Part shown: in pieces, positions 14,025 to 23,931 of the stretch
Layout of the letters: each line of letters starts with the position of its first letter
How positions within the stretch are numbered: position 1 is the first letter of the stretch
Assembly: GCA_022819985.1 (NCBI GenBank)
Contig: JAJEGH010000044.1
Location: 1 to 64,000 of the forward strand
DNA from: Alphaproteobacteria bacterium
Lineage (GTDB): Bacteria > Pseudomonadota > Alphaproteobacteria > Bin65
Reading direction: 5' to 3'
DNA: 64,000 nt
Notes under the pieces: model-generated
What the model was told of the DNA's origin: nothing
What the model saw: the letters and a program-made list of their open reading frames with translations, nothing else
Database searches by the model: none
Translations under genes and position numbers: made by a program

Positions 14025-15008
14025 TCAGGCCGCCGGCTGCCAGGCGATCATGCGCAGCTCGCCCAGTTCCCGGCGCAATTTGAGCCAGCTCTCGCCGCCG
14101 TCGGTCGAGCGGAAGACCTGGCCGAAGATGGTGCAGAAAAAGATCAGGTCCGGGTCTGCCGGATTGGTCGCGACCCACCAGATGGTCGTGTTGGGCGGCT
14201 CGGGCAGATCGACGATTTCCCAGGTCTCGCCCCTGTCGCGGCTGCGGAACAGCATGCCCTGCTCGCCCGACGGCTTGTCGCCGACCGAGAGAAACATGAC
14301 GCCGGAATCGTCGGGGCGCTTCGCGATGCAGCGGAAATAGGGCCAGGGGGCGTCCGGCACCTCGATCCACTGCCAGCTCCGACCCTCGTCGCGGCTGCGG
14401 TGCAGGCCCTCTTCGGTGGAGCACAGGATGGTCCGGCCGTCTCCGTCATCGTCGTCGAAGAAAACCAGATTGTGGGTGTCCGGGCTCTTCAGCCCGTCGA
14501 TGCATTTCTCCCAGGTCTCGCCGCCGTCGCGGCTGACGAAGATGCCGTCGATCTCGATGGTCACCCAGATCGTCTCGCGGTCGCGCGGATCGAAATGGAT
14601 CGAGGTGACCCGCGGCGTGTTGATGAATTCGCATTCCACGCCGTTGCCGACATCGCAGCGCCGCCACGTCCGGCCGCCGTCCGCCGAGCGATAGAGCTGT
14701 GCCGGGCGCGTGCCGGCGAAGATAACATCGGGATCGTGGGGCGACTGGCCGATCTGGAGAATGTGCAGCTCGTCCATCGGCGACGGCAGATGCTCCCAGC
14801 GGTCTCCTTCCACGGTCCAGCGGTAGACGCCGATATCGGTGCCCGCCAGCACGTCGCCCGGCCGCGCCGGATGGGTCGCGACGCACCAGGCGCGGGATTC
14901 GTTGTAGATGCCGCCGGTCGGCGTGAAGGCGCGGTTCCACCTCTCGCCAAGGTCGTGGCTGAACCAGACCGAATGGCCGACCGACGCGGCATAGACGGTG
15001 ACGTTCAT
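14025..15008 (-). CDS. BNR/Asp-box beta-propeller (sialidase-fold/YCF48-like) protein
   Basis: Repeated Asp-boxes SADGGRTW, SRDGGETW, SRDEGRSW, SRDRGETW, STDGGESW; no obvious signal peptide. Confidence 0.88.
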   Translation of the reverse strand: MNVTVYAASVGHSVWFSHDLGERWNRAFTPTGGIYNESRAWCVATHPARPGDVLAGTDIGVYRWTVEGDRWEHLPSPMDELHILQIGQSPHDPDVIFAGTRPAQLYRSADGGRTWRRCDVGNGVECEFINTPRVTSIHFDPRDRETIWVTIEIDGIFVSRDGGETWEKCIDGLKSPDTHNLVFFDDDDGDGRTILCSTEEGLHRSRDEGRSWQWIEVPDAPWPYFRCIAKRPDDSGVMFLSVGDKPSGEQGMLFRSRDRGETWEIVDLPEPPNTTIWWVATNPADPDLIFFCTIFGQVFRSTDGGESWLKLRRELGELRMIAWQPAA

Positions 15009-15408
15009 GCAGCCTCCCGAACGGCGCGCAGGCGCGGTTGTACCATTATTTCCCGGCTGCCGGACAAGTCTTCGTCGCTGCGGCTTCGCGGTCCGCTATC
15101 GGGCGGTCGGGCGTTCCGGGACCTCCGCATTGCCATCGGAGCCGTTTTGAGCGCCTGTCGTCATCCGGGTCGCGGCGTCCGGGATTCGCGCTCCGCAACC
15201 GCCCCTCCGGTACATAATCCCGCCTCCGTTGACACGAGCATGAAATCCGGCGATTCCATGCGCACCGAGCTTTTCGACTACGCCGGTAACACCGTCCTGG
15301 GTGTCATCGAACAAACTGTGGAACGAAGCCATCGACGGCCCCGCTAAAGAAGATGCTGAAAACACTACGATTTTCTGGCGATCACAACACGCAGGGCAGG
15401 AGACCAAT

Positions 15409-16248
15409 ATGACGCTTGAGCTGTACTATCTCGAAGAAACCGATTCAATCTGCTCCAACAGAGCCGTCGTCACCCTGGCAGAAAAGGGGATCACGGACTG
15501 GATTCCCCGCAAGATGATCCTGATGAACCGGGATCAGTTTCAGCCCGAATATCTCAAACTCAATCCCCAAGGCGTCGTGCCGACCCTCGTTCACAACGGT
15601 AAGCCAATCCGCGAGTCCTCTCTTATCACGAAATACATCGACGGTCTGCGGCCCGACCCGCCGTTAAAGCCCGGCGATCCCTTTGAACGATACCAAATGG
15701 ACGAATGGATCAAGCTGTTTGACGAGAGGGCATTCGAAGCCACAGCAGTGATCAATTTCGTCACGAAGTTTCGCCTGACCGTGCCGCGGGAGAAGATGGA
15801 GGAACGCTGGAAAGTCATTCCCAGCATCGACCGGCTTTATCGCCAGCAGTCGGTCATCAGGGAGGGCGTTTCCTCGCCCTACGTTATGCGCGCCATCGGC
15901 TCGTTCGAGATGGTCTTCAAACTGATGGAGCACGCACTTGCCGACGGCCGGCCGTATCTTATGGGCGACCGGTTTACGTTGGCCGAAACCAACCTTGCGC
16001 CCTTTGTCAAAGTGCTGGAGATGGTCCGTTTCCTCGATTTCTGGCTGGAACCCTATCCGCTGACCCGGGCCTGGTGGGACCGTATGGCGAGCCGGCCGAG
16101 CATGCAGCAGCTCGACGACTTCCCCTACAGCGCCGTCTCCGAAGATTCTCCCCACGCCGTGTCCGGCCGGAAAACAGAACCCGAGTTCCGCGTGAAACTG
16201 GCGGAATACCGGGAGCGATTCGACTACGCTTTCAATCCCGGCAGCTAG
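15409..16248 (+). CDS. glutathione S-transferase family protein
   Basis: LELYYLEETDSICSNRAVVTLAEKGI... NPQGVVPTLVHNGKPIRESSLITKYID. Confidence 0.9.
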   Translation: MTLELYYLEETDSICSNRAVVTLAEKGITDWIPRKMILMNRDQFQPEYLKLNPQGVVPTLVHNGKPIRESSLITKYIDGLRPDPPLKPGDPFERYQMDEWIKLFDERAFEATAVINFVTKFRLTVPREKMEERWKVIPSIDRLYRQQSVIREGVSSPYVMRAIGSFEMVFKLMEHALADGRPYLMGDRFTLAETNLAPFVKVLEMVRFLDFWLEPYPLTRAWWDRMASRPSMQQLDDFPYSAVSEDSPHAVSGRKTEPEFRVKLAEYRERFDYAFNPGS

Positions 16249-16321
16249 GATCGGCTTCGATACCGGAAACCAGAGCGGTTGAAGCGGTCAGGGAAACACT
16301 CGAACGCCAGCTCGATCCGCG

Positions 16322-17371
16322 TCAGCCGCCCAGTTCCCTCCGTACGATGGCCGCGCCTTCCACCAGGGCCTGGAGCTTACCGCGGGCGACCGCCGGGTCG
16401 AGATATTTCATCCCGCAGTCCGGCGCGGCGACGATCCGCTCGGCCGGCAGCACGTCGAGCGCCCGGCGCAGCCGGCCGGCCACGGCTTCGGCGGTCTCGG
16501 CGACGGGATCGGCCAGGTCGATCACGCCGACCATGATCTGCTTCGACGGCAGGTGTTCGACGATCGACAGGTCGAGCTGCGGCTGGGCGGCCTCGATCGA
16601 AATCTGGTCGGCGGCGCAGGCGTCGAGTTCGGGCAGAAAGGAATAACCCGACGGCTTCTCCTTGACCGTATAGGCGTAGCCGAAACACAGATGGACGACC
16701 GTCGGCCCGGCGGCGCCCGCCAACGCGTGGTCGATTGCCTGTATCGCAAATTGCCGGGCCTTCTCCGGCCGCGCCTGCATCCACGGCTCGTCGAGCTGGA
16801 CGATATCGGCGCCGGCGGCGAACAGGTCCCGCACCTCTTCGCGCACGATCTCGGCCAGCGCCATCACGACGGCCTCCTCGTCGCCGTAATGCTCGTCGAC
16901 CGAAACCTGGGACAGGGTGAACGGTCCCGGCAGCGTCATCTTGATCGGCCGGCCGGTATGCCGGCGCAAGAACTCGGTGTCGCGCGCCTCGACCGAATGG
17001 CGGCGGCGGAGCGGCCCCGTTATGCGCGGCACCGGAATCGTCTTGCCCGGCGAGCGCCCCGGCACCATCGCCGGGTTGTCGACATCGATACCGTCGAGCG
17101 CCGTATGGAACCGGTTGGAATAGCTTTCGCGCCGGATCTCGCCGTCGGTCAGGATATCGAGGCCGGCCTCCTCGAAGGTACGGATCGCCATCAGGGTAGC
17201 GGCATCCTGCGCGTCCTCCAGTCCGTCCCCGTCGATGCGCCAGATATCGTCGCCGCGGGCGCGCGACGGCGGCCGGCCGGTCAGCCTTTCGCGGTCGACC
17301 AGCCAATCCGGCTGGACATAGCTGCCGGTCAGCGTCGTCGGGATGAGCGGGAGGTCGGGGAGTGCGGTCAT
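16322..17371 (-). CDS. core MetE-like protein (cobalamin-independent methionine synthase C-terminal domain family)
   Basis: ~350 aa; LIPTTLTGSYVQP, LDEPWMQARPE, VVHLCFGY and APDCGMKYL zinc-site-like motifs; lacks an N-terminal MetE half. Confidence 0.85.
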   Translation of the reverse strand: MTALPDLPLIPTTLTGSYVQPDWLVDRERLTGRPPSRARGDDIWRIDGDGLEDAQDAATLMAIRTFEEAGLDILTDGEIRRESYSNRFHTALDGIDVDNPAMVPGRSPGKTIPVPRITGPLRRRHSVEARDTEFLRRHTGRPIKMTLPGPFTLSQVSVDEHYGDEEAVVMALAEIVREEVRDLFAAGADIVQLDEPWMQARPEKARQFAIQAIDHALAGAAGPTVVHLCFGYAYTVKEKPSGYSFLPELDACAADQISIEAAQPQLDLSIVEHLPSKQIMVGVIDLADPVAETAEAVAGRLRRALDVLPAERIVAAPDCGMKYLDPAVARGKLQALVEGAAIVRRELGG

Positions 17372-17577
17372 GGGCCAGTCCTTGCGTCCGGTCGGCAGGC
17401 GTCCTTGTCGTCGCCGGGCCGACGCTCAAGATCGGGGCGGTCTCACCGCCGTGTCGGCTTTCCCCGGCAGCGCGCAGCCTCGGGCGTAACCGCCCGCCGT
17501 GCTCACGTCCAGACGGGCCTGCATGTCCTCGGCCCTGGCCCTGCCTTCCCGCATCTGCCGCTGCACCTGCCGCCCCC

Positions 17578-18576
17578 TCACCCGTACAGCAGCGCGCAGC
17601 GGACTTCGATGCTCCAGCGGTCGGGGGCGTTGGGCGGGGTGGCAGGGTCCTTGAAGGCGCTGTGGAAGCTGAAGGTGCTGGACCGGCCTTGGCCGTCGGC
17701 GTCGGGCCGCGCGCCGCCCGTCCGGGCCAGGGCGCCCGCCGAATCCCACTGCTTGATGAGCAGCGCCTCCTCGCGCGTCATGCCCGACCAGTAGACCCAG
17801 CGATGGCGCGTATTGTGCTTGGCGAAATAATTCTCGCCGATCCGGTCGCTGTAGTGGATCTCGAAGACAACCAGCTCGTCGGGCTGCACGGTCGCGGCGT
17901 CGCACAGCGCAAGCGGCCGGGTCGCCACGGGCGCGCGGGCGATGTTGCGCCAGAGGTTGATGAGCGCAAAGCGCCCGCTCTCGATGGCGCGTTCGACGGC
18001 ACCGGCGTCGAGCAGTGTCTGGCCCTCGGCCAGCGCCGTGCGGTAGGTGTCGTTGGCGGTCGGCGGACGGGCCAGGTCGCGCAGCCGCTGGGGGGCGCTG
18101 GTGAGCGTGTAGTCGCCGTGCACCACATGGGCCGGACCCTGGACCTGCTGGCCGCCGGCGATGCGCTTCTTGTCGGACTTGCCGCTGGCCGAGCGGATAT
18201 TGTGGTCGAATGCGACCACGGTGGCGGCGCCGGTCGCCGCCTGCACGATCGCGACGCAATCCGGATAGTAGGTATGCACCACCGCCTCGTGATCGAGGAA
18301 GTCGAGGTCGGGACGGGCCATCGGCCGGTCGAGCAGCTCGAAACCGTTGGCGGCAAGCGTCGGCTGCTCGCCGGGAGCCAGCGTGCGCGCGTCGACGATC
18401 TTCATTTCGCGCGGTTCGAGGTCGATGCCCTCGAAGCCGCTGTCGCTGCCGTCGAGGTCGCGGCGGGTGAGCACCTTGCCGTTGCGGTAGAGCGACGATT
18501 CCGCAGCCGGCGCCATGTAGCGGAAGGCGCCGAGGCGGGAATCCTCGTGCAGCGTATCAATGGCCGGGTCGGTCAT
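17578..18576 (-). CDS. CmcJ/NvfI (AsaB/GA4-desaturase-like) family oxidoreductase
   Basis: AVVHTYYPDCVAIVQAATGA..., VHGDYT..AP.RLRDL, RFALINLWRNI, HNTRHRWVYWSGMTREEALLIKQWDS. Confidence 0.82.
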   Translation of the reverse strand: MTDPAIDTLHEDSRLGAFRYMAPAAESSLYRNGKVLTRRDLDGSDSGFEGIDLEPREMKIVDARTLAPGEQPTLAANGFELLDRPMARPDLDFLDHEAVVHTYYPDCVAIVQAATGAATVVAFDHNIRSASGKSDKKRIAGGQQVQGPAHVVHGDYTLTSAPQRLRDLARPPTANDTYRTALAEGQTLLDAGAVERAIESGRFALINLWRNIARAPVATRPLALCDAATVQPDELVVFEIHYSDRIGENYFAKHNTRHRWVYWSGMTREEALLIKQWDSAGALARTGGARPDADGQGRSSTFSFHSAFKDPATPPNAPDRWSIEVRCALLYG

Positions 18577-18645
18577 GCTGGCGATCCGTCTTCGGGTGAC
18601 GACTGTCAGGGCTTGAATTAAGTCCGGTTCGCGCGGCGGGAATAT

Positions 18646-19266
18646 CTACTCGGTGTCCGGATCCCGGGTGGCGCTCCACGACTTGCTCGTGCCCTGCACC
18701 ATGTGGCGGACATTCTCCAGGCCCTGCGGTTCCTCGAAGAACAGGGTGCGTTTCGCGGCCATCTCCGGCATGTCCTGCGCCACATACATGATCGTGTCCT
18801 CGTCATGCTCCGGGTCGGCATGGTGTTCGTGATAGGCCCAGGCCGGGCAGACGATGGTGTCGCCGCGCTTGTAGGGATATCGGACGCCTTCGACCGTCGT
18901 CCATCCGCGGCCCTGCAGATAGTGGTAGATGGCGACCGAGTTGTGCCGGTGGTTGGGCACCAGCTCGCCCGGGTGGATCAGCTGGATGCCGATGAAGATG
19001 CCGGGCGCGGCGCCGGCGAGGTCGCCGTGATCCTCGTTGACAAGGGCGACGAAGCGGCGCTCGGCATGGCGGATCGGATCCTTGCCCAGTTCTTCGAGCA
19101 GGCCGAGCATCTCGTCGCCGTCCCACTTGCAGCCGCGCACCGCGCCGTGGCGCACGCGCTGGAAATATTCGTCCGCGGTGATGACGCGGGCGTTGCCGTA
19201 GCCGGGCTCGCCCTGCGCTTCCGCCGCTTCCTTTGCCGCCTGTCGCGGTTTTTCCTGCACCGTCAT
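18646..19266 (-). CDS. cupin-domain protein (gentisate-dioxygenase-like)
   Basis: HPGELVPNHRHNSVAIYHYLQGRGWTTVEGVRYPYKRGDTIVCPAWAYHEH. Confidence 0.85.
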   Translation of the reverse strand: MTVQEKPRQAAKEAAEAQGEPGYGNARVITADEYFQRVRHGAVRGCKWDGDEMLGLLEELGKDPIRHAERRFVALVNEDHGDLAGAAPGIFIGIQLIHPGELVPNHRHNSVAIYHYLQGRGWTTVEGVRYPYKRGDTIVCPAWAYHEHHADPEHDEDTIMYVAQDMPEMAAKRTLFFEEPQGLENVRHMVQGTSKSWSATRDPDTE

Positions 19267-19382
19267 AACTTGCGCTCCTGGATTGTGCGCGCCGGCGGGG
19301 TACGGGCCGCACGGCGCCGTGGCTTCGTTGGATACCGCTGCCGGCGCGCAGGTTCAAGGCGCCGGCTCAGGGGCGCGCTTCC

Positions 19383-20240
19383 CTAAAGCCCCATCTGCGC
19401 CTGAATGAGCCGGGCGAGCGGGCTTGCGGGATCGCGCAGGCAGAAGGCGGCGGCGAAATGGTCGGCGCCGCCCTGGACGTAGAGGTCGGCCTCGATGCCG
19501 CTATCCGCCAGGGCCTTCAGATAGGCGTCCGCTTGGGGGCCGAACTCGGTCGGGTCCTTCGTGCCGTAGGAGATCGTCACCGGCGCGGTAACCGGCGGCG
19601 GGTTATGCACCGGGCTGACCCGCGGAACGTCGGCCGGCTCCAGCTGTATCCATTCGTTGATGTAGGCCAGGCGCAGCGGCTCCAGGTCGTACAGGCCGCT
19701 GATCGGCGTCGCGCCCTTGATCGCGTCGGCGGGCAGGCCGTAGCGCGTCCAGTCGGTCGCCAGCATCATGGCGGTGAGATGGCCGCCGGCGGAATGGCCG
19801 GAGACGAAGAAGCGGTCGCGGTCGGCGCCGTAGTCCGCGGCGTGGCTCCAGCACCAGACGACGGCCTGCCGGCATTGCTCGACGATCATGTCGAGGGTGA
19901 CGCTCGGGCACAGGTCGTAGGAGTTGACCGCGACCGTCGCGCCGGCCGGCACCAGCCCGGCGGCGACGAAACTGTGCTCCTCCTTGGTCAGCGCGCGCCA
20001 GTAGCCGCCGTGAATGAACAGATGCATCGGGCCGCCCTTGCTGCCGGAGGGAAAGACATCCAGCACCTCCATCTCGGACGTTCCGAAGGCTTTGTCCGGG
20101 TCGATGTCCAGCGCCTTGCGCGCTGCCGCGGCCTCGGCCTCCCACATTGCGATCGTGGCGTCGAAATCGACCGTTGCGCGGGCGTTATAGGCGGCGTCGA
20201 GCCCCTCCTGGTCGTAGTCGCGATATACCCTGGCTGCCAT
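19383..20240 (-). CDS. alpha/beta hydrolase (kynurenine-formamidase-like, HGGYW motif)
   Basis: HLFIHGGYWRALTKEEHSF, FFVSGHSAGGHLTAMML, GGADHFAAAFCL. Confidence 0.88.
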   Translation of the reverse strand: MAARVYRDYDQEGLDAAYNARATVDFDATIAMWEAEAAAARKALDIDPDKAFGTSEMEVLDVFPSGSKGGPMHLFIHGGYWRALTKEEHSFVAAGLVPAGATVAVNSYDLCPSVTLDMIVEQCRQAVVWCWSHAADYGADRDRFFVSGHSAGGHLTAMMLATDWTRYGLPADAIKGATPISGLYDLEPLRLAYINEWIQLEPADVPRVSPVHNPPPVTAPVTISYGTKDPTEFGPQADAYLKALADSGIEADLYVQGGADHFAAAFCLRDPASPLARLIQAQMGL

Positions 20241-20358
20241 TGTCCTCTCCCTGTCGCTGGCCTCGGCGTGTTGGAACCGGCCGGCCGCGGGCGCGAGACT
20301 ACTGCCTGACGGCGCGCCGAGAAAGCCGGTCGGGTCCCTCGGTTGGCGACTGTCGCCC

Positions 20359-22005
20359 TCAGCCGCCCCTTCCCGCCAGCTTGTCGAGCAAGAGGCCCGG
20401 TTCGCCGGGGGCTTCGCCGCCGCGCCAAGCGACGTGCTGGTCGGGCCGGACGATCAGCAAGCGGTCGGGTACCGGGACGGCGGTAATTCCTTCGACGTCC
20501 AGCATCGCCAGCGGGAACCGCTTTTCGCGCGCTGCCGAAAGCATATTCGATACCTCCACCGACCTGTCGAAGCGCACCAGCGTGTATTCCGGCCCCAACG
20601 CATCGTAAAAGCTGCGTCCCTCGCCGAGCCAGAAATGCGGCGCCCGGCAACCGGGCACGGTCGAGGGCGTATATTCCGCCATGCTGTACGGCGGATGGGC
20701 TTCGCCATCGTAGGCGACGATCGGCGAGCGGTCGTAGTAGTAGCCGAAGTTCAGGCCGGCACAGCAATATTGCTGGACGTTGAGGTCGTAAGCGCGTTGC
20801 CCCAGTTCGGCTCGCGCCGCGGCGCCGGCCGGGCTGTCTTCTTCCAGATTGGCCGGCACGCCGCCCCGCTGGCTGGCCATGGCGTACGCATGGTCCATGG
20901 CGAAATGCGAGACCTGATGCGTGATTGGCAGGCGCTCGGCTTCGTAGGCACCGAGGATCGCAGGCGCGGCCCAGCCGTTGAGGCGGGCGGCGAGCAGCCA
21001 TGCCAGATTGGCCGCATCGGCGACGCCGGCGTTCATGCCGTAGCCGCCATAGGGCACCCAGATATGGGCGGCGTCGCCGCAGATGAAGACGGGGCCGTCG
21101 CGAAACCGGTCCGCCACCAGGCGGCGGCCGAACCAGTCCTCCTTGGCAATCGTCTCGTATCGGAAGCTGTCGTCCACGCCGAGGATGGTGCGGATCGCCC
21201 AGTCCCGGTCGATAGCGCCGAAATCCGCCTCCTCCGGGCGCAAATAGTTGTGGACGATCCAGGTTTCCCGGCCGTCGATGGCATAGACGTTACCCGACCG
21301 CCGCGGATTCAGGGAAAAGGTCGCCCAGGCCCGTTGCTCCCGCTGCAGGCCGATCAGGTCCGGCGCCCGGATGAAGGTCGATTGCGCGCGCTGGACCGCG
21401 GGATCGCCTTCGAGCTGCGCTCCGATCGCCTTGCGCACCAGCGACGAGCCGCCGTCGCAGCCGACCAGGTAGCGGCATTCGACGGTCAGGACTTCGCCGG
21501 TCTTCAGGTCCCTTACCTGCGCCTGTGCGCCGCCGTTCCCGTATTCGATTGCTTCCCCTTCCATCTCGCTCAGGATCCGGAGCTTCGGCATCTGTGCGGC
21601 ATGGTCGAACAGGATCGGCTCCAGGAAGATCTGGTTGATCCGGTGCGGCGGCTCCGGCGTCGGCCAGTCGGTGTCCGGGCCGCCGGTCGCGATGTAGCGG
21701 TCGCGCCGGCACGGGATCGGGATACGCGCGAGTTCCTGCCCGGTGAAGCAGGTCCGGTAGGACACATCGTTCGGATAATCGGCGGGCAGGCCGGCGTTAC
21801 GCAGCTTTCCCGCCACGCCCAGACGCCGGAATATCTCCATGGTCCGCGCCGAGACATGGTTGCATTTGGGCGGCGGCGGCGCGGCCCGGGCCCGCTTCTC
21901 GACGACCGTCGCCTCGACGCCGCGCCAGGCCAGGTCCATCGCCAGCGTCAGGCCGACCGGGCCGGCACCGACGATCAGGACCGGCGTTTCAAGCCGTGCG
22001 GTCAT
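20359..22005 (-). CDS. FAD-dependent monooxygenase (aromatic-ring hydroxylase/MhpA-like)
   Basis: PVLIVGAGPVGLTLAMDLAWRGVEATVVEKR, GDAAHIWVPYGGYGMNAGVADAANLAW. Confidence 0.9.
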   Translation of the reverse strand: MTARLETPVLIVGAGPVGLTLAMDLAWRGVEATVVEKRARAAPPPPKCNHVSARTMEIFRRLGVAGKLRNAGLPADYPNDVSYRTCFTGQELARIPIPCRRDRYIATGGPDTDWPTPEPPHRINQIFLEPILFDHAAQMPKLRILSEMEGEAIEYGNGGAQAQVRDLKTGEVLTVECRYLVGCDGGSSLVRKAIGAQLEGDPAVQRAQSTFIRAPDLIGLQREQRAWATFSLNPRRSGNVYAIDGRETWIVHNYLRPEEADFGAIDRDWAIRTILGVDDSFRYETIAKEDWFGRRLVADRFRDGPVFICGDAAHIWVPYGGYGMNAGVADAANLAWLLAARLNGWAAPAILGAYEAERLPITHQVSHFAMDHAYAMASQRGGVPANLEEDSPAGAAARAELGQRAYDLNVQQYCCAGLNFGYYYDRSPIVAYDGEAHPPYSMAEYTPSTVPGCRAPHFWLGEGRSFYDALGPEYTLVRFDRSVEVSNMLSAAREKRFPLAMLDVEGITAVPVPDRLLIVRPDQHVAWRGGEAPGEPGLLLDKLAGRGG

Positions 22006-23896
22006 TCGACGGGCCGGCCCGTAGGGCAGGCGAGCGGGCATCGAGCAGGAGGGTGAGCGCTACGGCGGCGCCGGCCGGCGCCAGCGACAAGGCCGAATCG
22101 GGACCGGTCCAGACAGTCGCGCTGCCGCTTGCCAGCGCAAGGGCGAACAGCAGCCCGGCATGAAGCCGGCCGGCGATGCCGCGCCCGGCGACGACCGCCA
22201 TGCGGCCGAGGATGTAGCCGGCCGCCAGACAGGTCGCCAGCGCATAGCCGATGGCGAGCCAGCCTCCGTCGAGCAGAATGGCCGGGTTGAAGGCCCACAG
22301 GAAGGGCAACAGATAGGCGGCGACGGCGAGTTGAACGCCGCTGAATCCGGTGCGCCACATGTCGCTGCCGGCGATCTCGGCGGCCACCATGCTGGCGACG
22401 GCAACCGGCGGCGTCAGCATGCTCAACAGCCCGAAATAGAACAGGAAGAGATGCGCCGCCATGGGCGTCAGGCCCATCTCGATCAGCGCCGGCGCAATGA
22501 CGGAAACCAGCACGATATAGACCGCCGCGGTCGGCATCCCCATGCCGAGGACGATGCAGATTACAGCGGTGAGCAGCAGCATCGTCAGCAGACCGGAGGA
22601 CTGGCCGATCGCCGTCAGGATGAGCGAAAGCTGGAAGGCCAGGCCGGTGCTGTTCATAACGCCGATAATGATGCCGGCGCCGCCGGCGATCAGCAGCAGC
22701 GGCATCAGGTTCAGTCCGCCGCCGACGAACAGTTCCCGGATCTCGGCGGCGGTCACCGTCTGCCGTTGCAGCGCGCGTTTCAGCAGCAGCAGGAGCAGGA
22801 CGGCCGCTGCTGCGTACAGCGCGGACAGTCCCGGATTGTAGCCGAGGCCGAACAGGAAATAGATCAGGATGGCCAGCGGGATGGCGAACACCCAGCCGCC
22901 CGCCAGCGTCGCCAGCACCTTCGGCAGGGCCTCGCGCGGCGCACCGCGGATGCCGTAGCGCACCGCCAGGCCGTCGACCTGCAGAAAAAGCACCACGAAA
23001 TAGAGGATGGCCGGAACCAGCGCGGCGGCCACCACATCCTCGTAGGGCACTTCGAGAAACTCGGCGATGATGAAGGCCGTCGCTCCCATGACCGGCGGCG
23101 CGATCTGCCCGCCGTTCGACGCCACCGCCTCGATCGCGCCGGCATGCCGGGGCCGGAAGCCGGACTTCTTCATCATCGGGATGGTGACGATGCCGGTCGA
23201 CATGATGTTGCCGACCGTCGAGCCGGAGATCGTGCCAAAGGCGCTCGACGCAACCACCGCGACCTTGGCCGGCCCGCCGCGCCGGTGACCCATCCAGCTC
23301 ATGGCGAGATCGTTGAAGAAGGCGGTTGCGCCGCTGATCTGGAGCAGCTTGCCGAACACGATGAAGGCCAGCACCAGTTCGGTGACGACGCGCAGCACAA
23401 TGCCGGGCACGCCGTTATTGTCGGCATAAAGGTAGAGGATCGTCTTGGTCGGCGGGAAAACCTCCGCCTCCAGCGTGCCGGGCAGCAGGTTGCCGAAATA
23501 GGCGTAGGCAATGAGCAGCCAGACCAGGCCGGCGATAACCCTGCCGGCGGCCTTGCGCAGGCCCTCCAGTGCGAGCGCGATCGCAACAATCCCCGGCCCC
23601 CACATGTCAGGGGTCCGATCCGCCATACTGACGATCCAGAGCTCGAAATTGACTGCCATCCACGACCATGCCGCGATGGCGGCAAGCGCCAGGACGACAT
23701 CGAAGGCTACGGCCCGACGGAAGTAGGGGTAGTTCAGCAGGGCTGCGGCCGTGGCGCAGCCGAGCACCACCGCCACGACCTGCTGGGATACCAGCGCAAG
23801 GCCGAAATAGTTCGGGATCGACAGGATCCAGGCAACACCGAGAATCGGCAGCAGCGCAAGGCAGGCATGCAAAAACGATCGGCGCACGCGGTCCAC
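21989..23896 (-). CDS. TRAP transporter permease, fused small+large membrane subunits (TAXI-associated)
   Basis: 635 aa polytopic; GSTVGNIMSTGIVTIPMMKKSGFRPRHAGAIEAVASNGGQIAPPVMGATAFIIAEFL; stop overlaps start of 20359..22005. Confidence 0.93.
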   Translation of the reverse strand: MDRVRRSFLHACLALLPILGVAWILSIPNYFGLALVSQQVVAVVLGCATAAALLNYPYFRRAVAFDVVLALAAIAAWSWMAVNFELWIVSMADRTPDMWGPGIVAIALALEGLRKAAGRVIAGLVWLLIAYAYFGNLLPGTLEAEVFPPTKTILYLYADNNGVPGIVLRVVTELVLAFIVFGKLLQISGATAFFNDLAMSWMGHRRGGPAKVAVVASSAFGTISGSTVGNIMSTGIVTIPMMKKSGFRPRHAGAIEAVASNGGQIAPPVMGATAFIIAEFLEVPYEDVVAAALVPAILYFVVLFLQVDGLAVRYGIRGAPREALPKVLATLAGGWVFAIPLAILIYFLFGLGYNPGLSALYAAAAVLLLLLLKRALQRQTVTAAEIRELFVGGGLNLMPLLLIAGGAGIIIGVMNSTGLAFQLSLILTAIGQSSGLLTMLLLTAVICIVLGMGMPTAAVYIVLVSVIAPALIEMGLTPMAAHLFLFYFGLLSMLTPPVAVASMVAAEIAGSDMWRTGFSGVQLAVAAYLLPFLWAFNPAILLDGGWLAIGYALATCLAAGYILGRMAVVAGRGIAGRLHAGLLFALALASGSATVWTGPDSALSLAPAGAAVALTLLLDARSPALRAGPSNDRTA

Positions 23897-23931
23897 GCCG
23901 ATCGCTCCTGCCGTATTTGCGTCGGGCGCGC

